DNA of 64,000 bases from Chytridium lagenaria (GCA_025449115.1 JAHLKC010000142.1:42902-106901); one strand, 5' to 3'. Numbered from the stretch's first letter, positions 44,834-57,248 are shown. A program made the numbers and translations. Notes: generated by a model not told the origin, from the sequence alone.

Positions 44834-46360
44834 TTCATCAGTATAACTATGTCTGTTCTATTCTTGATGGCTATGACAGGCTATGTAGTTGCCTGTGAGT
44901 GGAGAGCGGCATGAGCAGGGCCCTAGGTAGATGAGATTGAGATGGAATATGTTAAAACGGCCTATTGCGGCAAATATGAGGCCTGGTACTCTCCTTGGAG
45001 CGGGATGAAATCCCGTCTTGTAGACCAGTTCTCCGAGTCACTTTAGATCCAGTCACTAGGCACTTTCCCTTCTTTATCCCTTTATTATTAACATTGTAGA
45101 AGAAACTGGAACTACTGCAACTTAAATCCCCGCTGTTACTAAAGGCAGAATAGGGCTTGACTCTTGATCTAGAAGCACATCCTAGACTCTAGTCTTGTCA
45201 GCTATTATGTGGTTCTTGACCTCTGTATGCTGGGACTGAGCAGAGGAGGCTACTAGAGAGAACTTCACAGATAGGGGCCCACCCAAACATGGTGGTTTGT
45301 GTTTCTCTTTCATATTTTTAATACCTCCTTTGATTTTTACATTTATTGTATTGCCACCATCCTTTTTTGTTTGTTTTTTTTTTTTGAGCAAGATATTGAT
45401 TGTTGTAGTCGCGCCAGAACTTGATATAAATAATTGTAAATTACCTTTGGGGCATGGCGGCGTTACATCCTGGTTGACCAAAAGCTGATGAAATTTGGTT
45501 TTTTGAATTGCTGTTTTCCTTGACTGAGGCGCGACAATAGTTGTCAAAGCCATTGCCGCAAAAATCATGTTTAAAATAACATTAGCAAAAACAATCATGC
45601 AGAGCTCTAGACGACAATTTGAAGAGTTAGTAGCGTGATAAATGTTGGAGGAATGTACCATTCCCCTCCGGCGTGTTTGCTACCCACTGCGAGGAATTAA
45701 AACAGGACATCCATGCGTACTGTTGAATACTTAAAGGGAATGTTCAATCACAAACAGGTAGAGTTGTAATTAAACTGGCATAAAGATTATTTACCAATCA
45801 AGGAAGGTAAATCAAAGTGGGAAATTCAAAATGAGTCCAGAAAGTAAATTAGAAGTCCAGTGGGCGTGTTCGCGCTCAGCTCTAATGACGCGTGAATTCC
45901 AGAGCACTCTAGTGTTGCGCTAGGCGCCCCGGACTATTGGTGCGAGTGATCCTGACGCGTCCTTGTGAGTCAAGTGAGCGAAACCCAACACGTACAATAC
46001 CCTTTTTACCTCTGCGTCAACAGGTGTTCATTATTGGTCGCGATAAAACAGTATCAATAAAAACAGAAAAACGCGCCTTACAAGGACAAATCATTCCGAC
46101 AGTTGGGAACCCGTTTTCGCGCATGGCCAATTCTACATTGCTTTATCAAACCTAAACAAAAAAAATGTCCAAATACTAAGGATCTCGGAGGTAGAATCAC
46201 CAGAGACAAAGGACAAGGTTTACAAAGATATCTTTAAATGATGTACATAAAATTCCCCGCAACGAAGTGTTGGCCTGCCTCCTGGTATATTATATTTCGG
46301 AACAATTTTTGTGGTGAAACGTTCATTTGAACACTTCACAGACTACTTTTCACTCAAACC
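44834..46360. other. Intergenic/repeat-rich region, no recognised gene
   Basis: A minus-strand open frame 45182-45661 (MVHSSNIYHATNSSNC) contains a hydrophobic stretch (MIVFANVILNMIFAAMALT) and a Lys run from a T10 tract; no family is recognised and coding is doubtful. Elsewhere stops are frequent and composition is AT-rich. No RNA gene seen. Confidence 0.4.
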
Positions 46361-46862
46361 TCATCTTTCGGTGGTTTCTTTTTGCGTTAATATGTCCGCC
46401 AGGTCCATCGGATTCATTGAAGCCACCCGGTGTTCAGATACGGTCTGCGCGGCACCTCGTTTCGCTACATAACACACGTGGTTAGATTTTCGAGATCATT
46501 TTCCAAATATCTGAGGGCTACACAGAGACCGCAGTAGCTACGGAGAGGGTATCCATAATTTCCTGAGACCAGCCTGTATTATTGAAATAATAATGGGAGT
46601 GGTGCGGGATTTTAAATTCTCAAAGCCAATCGGAGATGCAACCTTGGGCATGGTGAATAATCATACTTACGACGCAGCTTTAATATCCGCGGTCTCGTCG
46701 GAAGCAATCCTAAAGAATCCACATATATCTGTATGTCTATCCTGGACCAGAATTTCATATACATATTCAATATGATTTATCACCATCAACATGTTTTGTG
46801 TACCCATCATTCTCTTAATCTGCTTCACTTTTGCTAAACAGCACTCTGCATCATGTGAGCCG
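46361..46862 (-). CDS. Unassigned spliced gene, 3' exons
   Basis: Three exons join cleanly in phase on the minus strand: about 46862-46671, 46573-46530 and 46464-46361. Both introns have good signals: donor GTAAGT and acceptor ATACAG, then donor GTCTCT and acceptor GTAG with a CTAAC branch-like site. The product reads KQIKRMMGTQNMLMVINHIE, YVYEILVQDRHTDICGFFRI, ASDETADIKAASLVSGNYGY, PLRSYCAKRGAAQTVSEHRV and ASMNPMDLADILTQKETTER-stop. GFFRI followed by a DIK helix faintly recalls a RhoGAP domain start, but this is too weak to name it. The 5' end was not found; a stop lies just upstream of FGSHDAECC near 46865. Confidence 0.5.
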
Positions 46863-47056
46863 AATCACTCTTTTAGACAACCCTCTCGCCATTAAACTCA
46901 TAAGTCAAAAGATAAAGGATGCGAAAAACGATTTAGTAGTTTACATCCTTACTTTTCAAAAGAGCTGATTGATTACAAATGGAAATGAATACAAAAGGTC
47001 CTTTTATAAGTCGCCAGAAGAAAGAGAGGGGTAGAGTATTTGACTGTAAATTTTAT

Positions 47057-50000
47057 TCAATCGCTACCAATTGTAATTAAACCTTCAACAATTAATAAAA
47101 TGTTATCATTTTTTTCAAACCTTGATAATAGTGTTGACGCTTCATTCATATCCTTTTGTGCCCTTTTCCGCATGTAAAAAATGGGACAATCTTGAGCGCT
47201 GCAAATAATATCCTGATGCAAGGAACCCTGACATCTTTGGCATTGCGTCCAAAGTTTCGAAAATTTCGCCTCCAGGTCGTTGAGTGATTGCCGATTTTTC
47301 TCATATAACTCTTGCGTTTTTGGCTTGCAGTTCTTGCAAACAGCGGACTCCACTAAAAGGCAAAGATTCTTTAGATAAGTAGGGAAGCGACAACAAACAG
47401 CAAATAACATATACAGAAGGCTTAGGGTAAGTTAGAAAGAAAAACATACCGTTCTTCGGCAATGGCGTTTTGCATCCAAGGCAGGTTGCAGTACGCACCG
47501 CAAATTTCATCAAAGCGCCAGTTGCAGGTGCCGCGACTTGGATTTTACGAACATGATCGCCAGCTTGTAAAGTTAAATCGGCAATACACGCATTCTTACA
47601 AAAAAGGGTGCTTGCCTTTTCCCCAAGGATTGGCTCAAATATTCGCATCACGGGATTGGCAAGCTGGTTCTCCAAGTAATATTTTGTGTCGATTGGAAGA
47701 TTGTTCTCAAGAACGTAAAGGGGGTCTTCTGCCTTCTCATATGCGGCAGCGTCTTATAAACATGAGAATTTTCATTACAACTAAGTCTCACCTTTTGTTC
47801 CTTTTATAATAACATAGGACACACGATCACCAGTGCTTGGAGCAGAACCTAAAAGGACATGGTTATTGTCATCAAACGAAGAGGACGAATAAAAGCAATA
47901 TATCAAAACTAGGCATGAAGATACCTGAGTCTCGTTTTCTCATTCTCTCGGCAAGCTCATTGTGAGCCTGCTTCCCAGCATACTCTATTACAGTCAGTTT
48001 AATGATTTGACGTTGTCGAACCTGTTTTGCCGAGTGCTTTAGAAATCACCAGCTGCGATAGATCTATTTTATTTTGAAGGAGCTCGGCAATGACTTTCTT
48101 AACATAACTGCTCGAGTCAATATTAAATCAACTCAATATTATTACTTCTCTGCTCCTTTTACATCTCTCTCGATTAAAAGCTTTTTCAGACAAGTATCAA
48201 TGACGACTGAAACCATACGGCAACTATCACGACGGACAGTCTAAAAATTTAAGATCCACCAGAAACGGATAACCTACCTCAATACCCTTTGCATCCAGCT
48301 TGTCAAACTTCGTTGGGTTGCTCCAATATAAACCGGCGTACTTCTTTTACTAATCAAAAGGTATGGACAATAGACTTTCTCAAAATCCAGATTGATTGGC
48401 CTTATAAAGTGGCCAGTGACGTAAGCTGCTGCCTCTCGCCCTAAAAAAAAATTCAATAAAGATTGAAGGTAAGAACTTTTTACCTAAAGCCATAGCCTCG
48501 CCCACATCTTTCGGGCCAAACTTCACCATTACGGAATCGGTATCTCCGTAAATGACCTAACATGGTTATAGTGATAGCTACGTTCAAAAACATACCCTCG
48601 CATCATGCTGATATCCGTTTTTTATGCAAAACTTTTCTTCAACGAGCTTGAAAGTTAAGCAATCGCCACTGATCGAAACGAGATACCAGTTTGGTTTTGT
48701 CAATCATCTCACGACCATATGCAGTAACACTGGATGAAATGGCCAGCAGAGGTAACTTTCCCACGGTGGCTCCTGTGAAGCCATAAACTGAATTTGCACT
48801 GATCTAAAAAGAATTAATGGAGAGAAGTCAACGATAGAACCTTCAATGCTAATTGACGTCCATCTAATACAGCCTTGACAAATGGATCTGTCGCTTTCTT
48901 GAGATCAGCCTTCGCCCGCTTTCTGGCTGCTAAGAGATCCTCAAGAACTGTCGGTAGCAGCCCCTTACGCAGCTTTGGCTTGACAAAAATATCTAAATGT
49001 GAGAATAAATTAATAGTGTTTGTACCGTTATTAGGAGTTATATCGTATTCGTCTTCTGAGAGTCCCAACTTCCTCACAGTCGCGATGTCTGGTAAATATG
49101 TTGAATAGCATAAATTATGTGCCATCATAATAGAAGGATATAGTGATGTAAAATCGAGGGTGGCAATAGGATCTTCATAGAATCCTTTCTCGGGTTCGAT
49201 GACGATAGCACCTTTAGGTGATCAATAAACAGCATGCAACACATTTTTTACCTTCATATTGTTCATCTGAGCCTTCAGAGTTTAGGCTGGGAATGAGAAG
49301 ACCCTCGTCACGTGCTTTTCGATAAAGTTGTGAAACGACTTTAATTTGTTGCCCTCGGGTTAGCAACATGTTAAAAGGAACGCCCGTCACTCTTGCCATC
49401 TCAATATAGTTAATCATACACATGAGTTTATCCAAAAGGCGCTGTGGTAAGTATGCATCCTGAGGAGTTTAATCAAACAACGTTATGGAACTAATCATAC
49501 CTTCAAGCAATAAATGGCTAGCCTTCGTCGAGTTTCTTCGTTGCCGTTTTGTAAATCTGCGATGATGGAATGGTGCACGTCTTCCTTTTGTTCGCCTAAT
49601 CATTTATAATAAAAACTTAAACAAATCATTGTTCTATCTCCGCGCTTACCTAAGAAGTGAGCACTAACAGAATTTAAAGAATACGACCGAAGTTTGTAAT
49701 CTCTCTGCATTAGCTGCAGAAGATCAACTTGAAGTCTGCCTTCCAAATGTAATTGGGAGTTAAGAGAATAAAGAAGAAGGTATGAAAAAACTATGAATTG
49801 ATAAATGAATAAGGATATTGATTGCTTTGTTGTCTCTCGTTCCAAAGGCTTTGGACGAAAAACGTGTATCTTTCGCCTTCGTCTGCCATCCTGATTTATT
49901 TCAGTAGCGTTTTGAATTCTTTCAAACCTTTAATACGGCCGAGAAAGGGAAAATCATTGATTCCGAGCTTAGTGGCACGATCCAAAAGGTATGGAAAATC

Positions 50001-51453
50001 GAAATTTGTGGTGTTGTAGCCGATAATCACATCAGGGTCAACCTATAAAATTAGGAGTATCTTGACTTCTACTCATACAGTTTCGACGAATTCCCGCCAT
50101 TTTCTCAAAAGATCTCCTTCCATATCAAAACATAGAGTATGAGTTCCCACGATGTTGGCACACTGTTTAAGTGTGAAAACATTTCGAATAAAAGGTTTTT
50201 GCTGTCCTAACATAGTATTTGCATGTAGAATAACGTGGTGATGTACCTTGAATGGTAACCATGTTTGCAATCTGAATAACGGGATCTTCTTCGGCGTCCG
50301 GGAAGACTCCCTTTCTTCCAGCACATTCAATATCAAAACTTAGAATTCGAAGGGGTGCCACTTTTGACCATTCGTCCTCAGGATCATGCGACATAATATG
50401 CTCAAAGCTAAAGGAGTTTAAATAACAATAATTGGAAAGGTACGGATTCTCACTAGACATCAACTTCGATCTGGCAATTAGATATCTTATTGCTGGCGTT
50501 GCGAACGGTATATTTGTTCTTCGGAAGAGTGAGCCAATTAGCGCCGACTATCTAAAGCGAACGTTAACTATCAGATAGCGCCAAATTAATTGACGTACTT
50601 TGGTATCAATCATAAATCTTAAAGTGAAGGGTATATTGCTTTCAAAGGTCGTGTAAGACCTATTAGGGAATCCGGGGATGTTCAGTCCATGCTCGAAGAG
50701 TCGCTTCGCTACGGTCACTTGATCGGGGAAGCGTACATAAATTTGCAAGAACAGATTTGTGTCGGGTCCTTGATATCCGAAAATACTTTGCTTCATCACA
50801 AATTCAATGGAAACAACGGCGGATCCGTGATTTTCCTGTCGCTTACTGTCGGTTCTGATGGCAGTCTTTTAAAGTTAAAGCAATAAATAAAACCTCAAAC
50901 GTCAAGAGCTGTCCGGAATGCTGGGAGGTGGTTTTCGTTGAATCCAGGGGGTGCTGGGACGTAGAAATACGGAGAGAATCCATGTACATGACACACCACA
51001 CTTCCACCTTCCTTCAACAGAGTAAGTTTCCTCGGGCCAATGTCGATACTCACATTGGTGGTCCCATACATTCGTAAAATGGCAGACTGTGAGAAGGTTG
51101 TTTTATAAAATTGCCGAGAGTCTCCAATAGTTTCGTCGATATCAAGTTGTTGAAATACTGGGGCAACCGTAAGTCTAATGATATCAAGCAACCCAACCCA
51201 AGTCTTCCATGTTGTTTATGTCACAAGGCTTCCTGGGCCACAGATCGAAATAGTCCGAACTAACGTCCATATCCTCCTCATGCATGCTTTGAAGTCTCTC
51301 CTCAAAGCTCAATCCCTCAGACTTCCCAGGAACTTTCTGTCGTTTTAAGGGCATGGCAGGCACCGTGTCCGCATTGCGTTTTCCTTTGGAAGTCATGCTG
51401 CTGTCGTTCGTACCGAGCATTGTCCGAGAGCTCAGAGTTTGTGGAACGCACAC
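47057..51453 (-). CDS. POL3: DNA polymerase delta catalytic subunit
   Basis: B-family replicative polymerase that makes most of the lagging strand, with 3'-5' proofreading and a PCNA-linked holoenzyme. N terminus (about 51399-51453): [20 protein letters not shown] then [17 protein letters not shown]. Exonuclease: [19 protein letters not shown] (Exo I, about 50345), [19 protein letters not shown] (Exo II, about 50025). Polymerase: [20 protein letters not shown] region (motif A, about 49130), [20 protein letters not shown] (motif B, about 48780), [14 protein letters not shown] (motif C, about 48555). C terminus: two Cys clusters, [12 protein letters not shown] (CysA) and [16 protein letters not shown] (CysB, Fe-S), ending TIGSD-stop at 47057. 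At least 15 short introns. The ubiquitin-like gene starts divergently within tens of bases. Confidence 0.93.
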
Positions 51454-51458
51454 AAAAG

Positions 51459-52131
51459 ATGGAGGAAAAACGTTTTGTAGCGAACACCCTTTCGTTTCTT
51501 GGGCGGAAAGCGGTCAAGAATTCCCTCGACTATGAACCCGAGCCTTCACAACTGACCTCCCTTCCTCCGGCAAGCAGACCTTTCGATCTAAAGGCATCGC
51601 TGGCTTTGATCGCTTCTAAGTACTAACATATTACGATAGGCAAATGACGCAGGTGATGAGGAAAAGATTACAATTAACATCAAGCCTCTGAAGGGTGGGA
51701 AAGCCTTCAAACTTCGACTGGAGAAGCTGGAATCTATTGATAACTTGAAGAAAATAATCGAGAAGGAAGCAGGGATCCCATACAATTCACAGCGACTCGT
51801 TCTTGGTGGAAAAGGACTATTGGATCACAAGACTTTGCCCGATTATGATATTAAGGACAACGCTACCATTCATTTGATGCTCAAAGCCGCCGAGAAGCCT
51901 AGTGAAAGCCAATCTGCGAGCACGGAGGCACCTGCTCCTAGCTATGACGAACAATTAAAAGCCTTGGCCACTAAAAAGGACTTTTGGGCTTCTTTGGATA
52001 CTCTAATCCAGCAACATATTCCGAATAAAAACCATCGCGATCAGGTAGGTTCACGCGAAAAATTCTTGAGCGCTGACTGGTTACTCGATAAACAGCTTCT
52101 TGCTGAGATTAAGACCCTATTGAAGAAATAA
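51459..52131 (+). CDS. Ubiquitin-like domain protein
   Basis: Second exon from about 51641 gives a ubiquitin fold: EEKITINIKPLKGGKAFKLR, LEKLESIDNLKKIIEKEAGI, PYNSQRLVLGGKGLLDHKTL, DYDIKDNATIHLMLK. A Ser/Glu-rich linker and a C-terminal helical region follow (FWASLDTLIQQHI, SADWLLDKQLLAEIKTLLKK-stop at 52131). There is no C-terminal di-Gly, so it is a domain-type, not conjugated, ubiquitin-like protein; the domain plus C-terminal helices is reminiscent of Get5/Mdy2-type proteins but not diagnostic. First exon uncertain: an ATG at 51459 (MEEKRFVANTLSFLGRKA) can splice over an intron with a perfect TACTAAC branch site 13 nt before its end at 51640. Confidence 0.75.
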
Positions 52132-53064
52132 ATCTTATAGTTCTGCTTCATCTCCTTCACAACCTCCTTGCTCTTGTCAACGTTCGCTGTACAGTTTACA
52201 ACTGTTCTTTTCTCTAGTATGACTCCAAGGACGCAAACCAATCAAAACATTACCAATGACTATCTTCTAACTCATGGTGTCCTGCAATTAATATAACGAT
52301 TCCGAAGCTACTGAAACTTTCCTCGTATCCGTGTCGGTCAGCGTTGAAGTAATATTTTTTTCCGACGTCGTAAAAGATTAAGAGAAGACAACTGCACAAC
52401 AATAAAGGCAAGAACTTTGAAGATAAAGAAAAATATAATGTGAACTTGAAAAATGACAACAAATCCAACAAGAACAGAGAAATAATCTTCTGGCAGGCAT
52501 TACGCGTTGCCTGCATAGGTACATTGGCGCTTTTGTGGCAATTTCGGAATCCCTTTGAATCTCCATTAAAAAGCCTTGCCCACTTCCTGTCGAAGTATTA
52601 TCCCCTTCTGCTAGATCTGTCCCTCCTATTAAATTCGAATTAAGACGTTCTTACTGCATCTATATGCTACATCTTCATGATTTTCATCATACGGACGTCC
52701 ATGTGCTCTCCAGCTTGACCAAGGATAAGGACGTTGCAGTCGGATCGCAAGCTCAACGCACAGTTTGATTATCAAAGATGTCCGCGCAAAGCGGACAAAG
52801 TCACGGTATATTGCCCGTCAAACTTACAGCAGCAAAGCAAAAATGTCCCCAACGAAAATAGATGAAGATTAATGTTTACGCAAATCACTCCAGAAAGTAA
52901 AGAAGTATAGTCAAAGGTACAGTGAGAGACACCTTCTTGCAACCGCAAAAATTGCCTCAGTAGCAACGCGGGGGCTGAGGTCATTTTGAATAAATATCAC
53001 AACTTGTTTAAATAGCTCTCCCGATGAGAAAGTTTTTAGTTTGAGGTTGTTTACTTCAATGAAG

Positions 53065-53097
<33 letters not shown>

Positions 53098-53100
53098 TGC
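52132..53100. other. Intergenic region with possible minus-strand coding fragments
   Basis: At about 52685-52800 the minus strand reads LCPLCADIFDNQTVR and, one base shifted, LRSDCNVLILGQAGEHMDVR then a stop; at about 52910-53045 it reads ELFKQVVIFIQNDLSPRV. These look protein-like but could not be assembled or named. A hydrophobic frame 52250-52516 is probably non-coding. A 30-A run at 53065-53094 ends just before the helicase start. Confidence 0.35.
53065..53094. repeat. Poly(A)/poly(T) tract of 30 bp
   Basis: Uninterrupted run of 30 A on the plus strand directly upstream (7 bp) of the first candidate ATG of the DEAD-box gene. It may be a nucleosome-free promoter element (poly dA:dT) or the tail of a retroposed sequence on the plus strand. 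Confidence 0.9.
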
Positions 53101-55547
53101 ATGACATTTCCAAAACATATGCCTTCATTTGACCCACTATCCATCCGCACGATTGAAGATGATGAGGAGGTTGAGGAGCTCGACTCCAAGATCCCCACAT
53201 CAGGCTTATCTTCAAAGAGATTGCTTAAGTTAAAGGTCAGTTGATACAATGAGGATGATTGTTGATCTTTACGAGGCTGTCGACAAGAAGGCAGCAAAGA
53301 AGATAAAGTTGTCTGAGTCCGCATCGTCAGATAGTAAAGCCGGAGCTGTTGATGTAGAAGTAAATCCAGACTTTTCGTTTGAATCGGATGATGACATTGG
53401 TAATGCTGCTGGCTTCGATTGGGATTTTTCTTCGGCAAAAGCTATGGCGAAAGATGGGACAAATGGGAGGACTTCAGTTGATGACAAGATCCAAAGGGCA
53501 CGACAGGACACAACTCTAAGAGAGTTAAAGCTTGATGGAGTTTCCGAAGAAGGTAAGAACATCTAGTATTGCGTAGAGCTAACGTGGCAGAATTAGAGAA
53601 GACAGCTAAGACGGCCACTATTAAAGAGAAAACGACTGCAAGTAATCCAGCTCCCATACCCGACAAGAAAGCAAAGAAAATGGTGGAGTTAAGATCTGAT
53701 TCGTTGGAGGATACTGTTAGAGAAAAGGTGCATTACCCGACGTTGTGCCGTAATTAACTTTTTGCAGCGGAAGGCCGATTTTTTCAGTTCGGAGCCAATA
53801 GTAACAGAGGACACCACCGATTCCTTTGGCGAAATGCGCTTGTCTCGTCCAATTTTGAAGGCGATTTCAGACTTGGGATACTTGAAGCCAACTCCTATTC
53901 AAAGTAAAGGCATCCCGGTTGCTCTACAAGGGCTTGACCTTTGTGCCGCAGCTGTGACTGGATCCGGGAAGACAGCCGCTTTCATGGTCCCGGTGCTGGA
54001 ACGATTGCTTTTTCGTCCTAAAGGAATAGCTGCGACAAGAGTATTAGTTTTGGTTCCTACTCGTGAATTGGGTGTCCAATGTCATTCTGTCGCTACAAAA
54101 CTTGCAAAGTACACGGATATTCAATGTTGTTTGGCTGTTGGTGGTTTATCAACAAAATTCAGGAAAGTGAACTTCGGAAGAAACCTGACGTTGTCATTGC
54201 CACTCCTGGACGTTTGATTGATCACATACAGAATAGTCTTTCCTTCACCCTCGACACAGTCGAGATTCTTATTATTGATGAAGCCGATAGGTAGGTTTTT
54301 TCTACTTCACAGCATATGAAATATAGCATCCTTATGCCCCCGGTTGCTTTTTTGTTTGTTTCTCATCGCCCTTGTTGTGATTTTGTGGTTTGACAATATA
54401 TTAGAATGTTGGAAGACGGATTTGCCGCTGAACTTGACGAGATTATCAAGTCGACACCAAAGTCGCGTCAAACCATGCTCTTTTCTGCTACTATGACGGA
54501 CAACGTGGACGATTTGATTAAACTTTCGTTGAACAAGCCCGTACGACTTTTTTTGGACAAAAACACGGCGATCGCTTCAAAACTTACTCAAGAGTTTATT
54601 AGAGTGCGAAGCCATCGCGAGGCAACTAAGTCGGCCATGTTGGCAGCACTTTGCGCGAGGACGTACAAGGAACAGTGTATCGTCTTCTTTGCGAGTAAAG
54701 TTGCCGCGCATCAAATGAAGATTGTATTTGGTCTTCTTGGATTGAAGGCTGCAGAACTCCACGGAAATTTGACTCAACTTCAGGTTACTTGAACATCATC
54801 TGTTTCAGCTTTATGACATTTAATTTTAGCGCCTCGAATCCCTCAATCTTTTCAGGGAACGGAAAGTGGATTTCCTTTTGGCGACTGACCTTGCCGCAAG
54901 AGGATTGGATATCACAGGCATCAAAACCGTTGTCAACTACGATATGCCAACTTCATACTCCCAATACATTCACAGAGTTGGTAGGACGGCCCGTGGTTCG
55001 AGTGCGGGAAGATCTGTCTCGTTCGTTGCTGAAGGAGACAGGCTTATTCTGAAGCAGGCGCTTCGGAGTTCTACGGAAGAGGTTAAGCACAGAGTCATTC
55101 CTGCGGAGGTTATTGCAAAATTTCACGAAGCCATTAAATCTTTGGAATCCTCCATCAAGGATATTCTTGAGGAAGAGAAAGCCGAAAAGGAGTTCCAGAA
55201 CGCGGAAATGCAGGTCACGAGGGCCGAAAATTTGATCAAGTATGAGGATGAGATCAAGTCGCGACCTGCAAGGACTTGGTTCCAAACACCCCAGGAGAAG
55301 CTGGACGCAAAGGAAACCTTAAACAAAGAAAAGGACGATAAGGTGAGATTGGGTAAAAAAAGGCTGCTTCTAATTCATATAACAGCCAAAACGTGGCAAG
55401 TACGATGGGCTTACTAGGAAGAAGAAGCGCTCTAAAATGTTGCGCGAAGAGGATCAAAAGGCGATGAAATCCCAAAAGGTGGTGGCTCGTGCGGCCAAGC
55501 GAACGCAGAAGCCAAAGCGCCTGCAACAATTTATGAAGAAAAAATAA
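53101..55547 (+). CDS. DRS1: DEAD-box RNA helicase Drs1/DDX27
   Basis: Nucleolar ATP-dependent helicase for 27S pre-rRNA maturation and 60S assembly. Acidic N terminus from 53101/53119 ([20 protein letters not shown]), an exon with [13 protein letters not shown] and [13 protein letters not shown], then motifs: [14 protein letters not shown] (Q), TGSGKTAAF (I), VPTRELG (Ia), [12 protein letters not shown] (Ib), IIDEADRM (II, DEAD, split by an intron at 54293-54404), LFSATMT (III), [11 protein letters not shown] (IV), [13 protein letters not shown] (V), [11 protein letters not shown] (VI). The basic C terminus ends [13 protein letters not shown]. A missing A in the run at 54153-54157 (GGLSTK to [10 protein letters not shown]) interrupts the frame. 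Intron near 55343-55388 precedes the last exon. Confidence 0.92.
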
Positions 55548-55679
55548 TAAACTCTTTTTATTTATCATAACTCATGGGGTCGATTTTGTATCGAAATGAC
55601 TCTAAATTGTCAACAAAAATGGAGATCTCTTTACGTCCGTGAACGCAAAAGGTGACATTGCTTTCGGACGACGATAAAT

Positions 55680-57248
55680 ATTGACTCTCCCTGTGGTTAA
55701 AAGTATTTGCAAAGTTCGTCAACGTACTGCAGAAATTTGGTGAAGAGATCACGCTTTCTGTTTTACCGAATAAAGTAGGTATTTAATGCAATTTCAAGGA
55801 ATTTATTGTAGTTCCTAGCTTGATCTCTCTGCTGTCAATACCTCAAGGTCAGCCTTTGTCTTGATAAGAAGCAGCGATATCTTCTTTGAATCTTTTAAAG
55901 TTATACCAGAAGAGTTGCCTGAATCGAATATTAAAGTACTTGGAAAGGTGATTATATATGTCTGCGGTATCCATATGCTGACGTCAACTGCAGACTTTGG
56001 GAAGCATCTTTAAATTGAAGGGAAGCTTGGAGAATGCCAATTCAGTAAAAATATCACTTAACGGTAGCCACGCAAATCGCTTGGTTGTAGAATCACTATG
56101 CCGCTACGGAGTTCGACGAACACATTGCCTCCAATACGAATCCTGTGAATCCCTTCAGGCAGTCTACTCCAAAGAAAACTGTCCCTCCAAAGTAATAGTT
56201 ACGCCCAAATCCGTCCTTGAATGGATCACTTGCTTTTCAAGCAAGCTCGAGGAGTTAACGATTCGGCTTTACGAATCTAGCGTTAAGTTAAAGAGTTTTT
56301 TTGATTCAGCGGCGGCTGTACCGGAAAGTGAACGAAGCTTGGAAACAGAGATTACGGTGGACAGTGAAGAATTTGATTTTTATAATGTTACGTCGGAGAC
56401 AGAGTTGACTTTCAGCTTCCGGGATTTTAAATCGATATTGGCGTTTGCAGAAACGAGTTCTTTGAATTTGACCATGTTTTTCTCGGAAGCTGGAAAGTGA
56501 GATTAAGGCCCTTTAATCTGTAGTTTGATTTGATTAATACGCTTTGATTATAATGGTTTAACATTTTTAACAGACCTATTGTTTTTAACTTGCAACACGG
56601 TGATATTTGCTCGATGGATTTCGTATTGGCAACATTGGAGAGGGATAGGACTGCAGAAAATCCTCCTGGAACGCAAGAGTCCCAAGTTCGCCCCACATCC
56701 ATAATGAGCAATAGTCAGCCATTACGGGAAGTGTCGTCAAACCTCAGCGGCTGGAACACGACACCTCAACTAATTTCTCAACCATCAAGCCTTATCAGCA
56801 AGTCTGTAATTTTTCATTTAGTTGCTCTCCCCGTTCTCGCATTTTAACAGTACTTTTGTATGCATTTGAATTTCGTATAGTCCACCGCATGTAGCCGATG
56901 AAGACGACGAGGAGGTGGTCCGCCTTCTCCGCCTAGTCAGAGAAGATATGCGGCGTTTCGCACGAGAAAGGAGCCCCCAACCCTCCTCCATCAGTGGACG
57001 CGGAAAGCTCAGGTATTTTTGCCATTGTGCCATTTAAAATTATTGAACAAGATTTTAGTTAATTTTCGTTCAACTTATCAAACGACTTCTACGAGAAAGA
57101 GTTTGCCAGATCAGGCATTCCCTTTTGGATCCCCAAATTCTTCAGTGAACGACATAGGCTCGAATCCGGTGAGAGTTTCTTAATGAAATGAATCTGAGTT
57201 GACACAACCATGCAGGATCGCCCCACATCGGTCATTCAGGTCGCATAG
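55680..57248 (+). CDS. RAD9: Rad9 subunit of the 9-1-1 checkpoint clamp
   Basis: PCNA-like clamp subunit that loads at damaged DNA with Rad1-Hus1 and recruits checkpoint kinases. Readable: LTLPVV then VFAKFVNVLQKFGEEITLSV (about 55680-55762), an intron, LDLSAVNTSRSAFVLIRSSD (NxSRSA is the Rad9 N-terminal hallmark), FFESFKVIPEELPESN, an intron, LGSIFKLKGSLENANSVKI, TPKSVLEWITCFSSKLEELT, FRDFKSILAFAETSSLNLT and GDICSMDFVLATLE. The tail, predicted disordered and Ser/Pro-rich, ends PTSVIQVA-stop at 57248 after small exons (about 56881-57012, 57105-57167, 57216-57248). The N-terminal Met was not found: an extra A at 55699-55702 shifts the frame and the first codons may be in a tiny upstream exon. 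Confidence 0.82.

Noticed and set aside
45182..45661. 159-codon minus-strand gene
   Set aside because: No family, repeat-rich surroundings, a Lys run made by a poly-T tract, and no splice-linked exons; kept only as a note in the spacer description.
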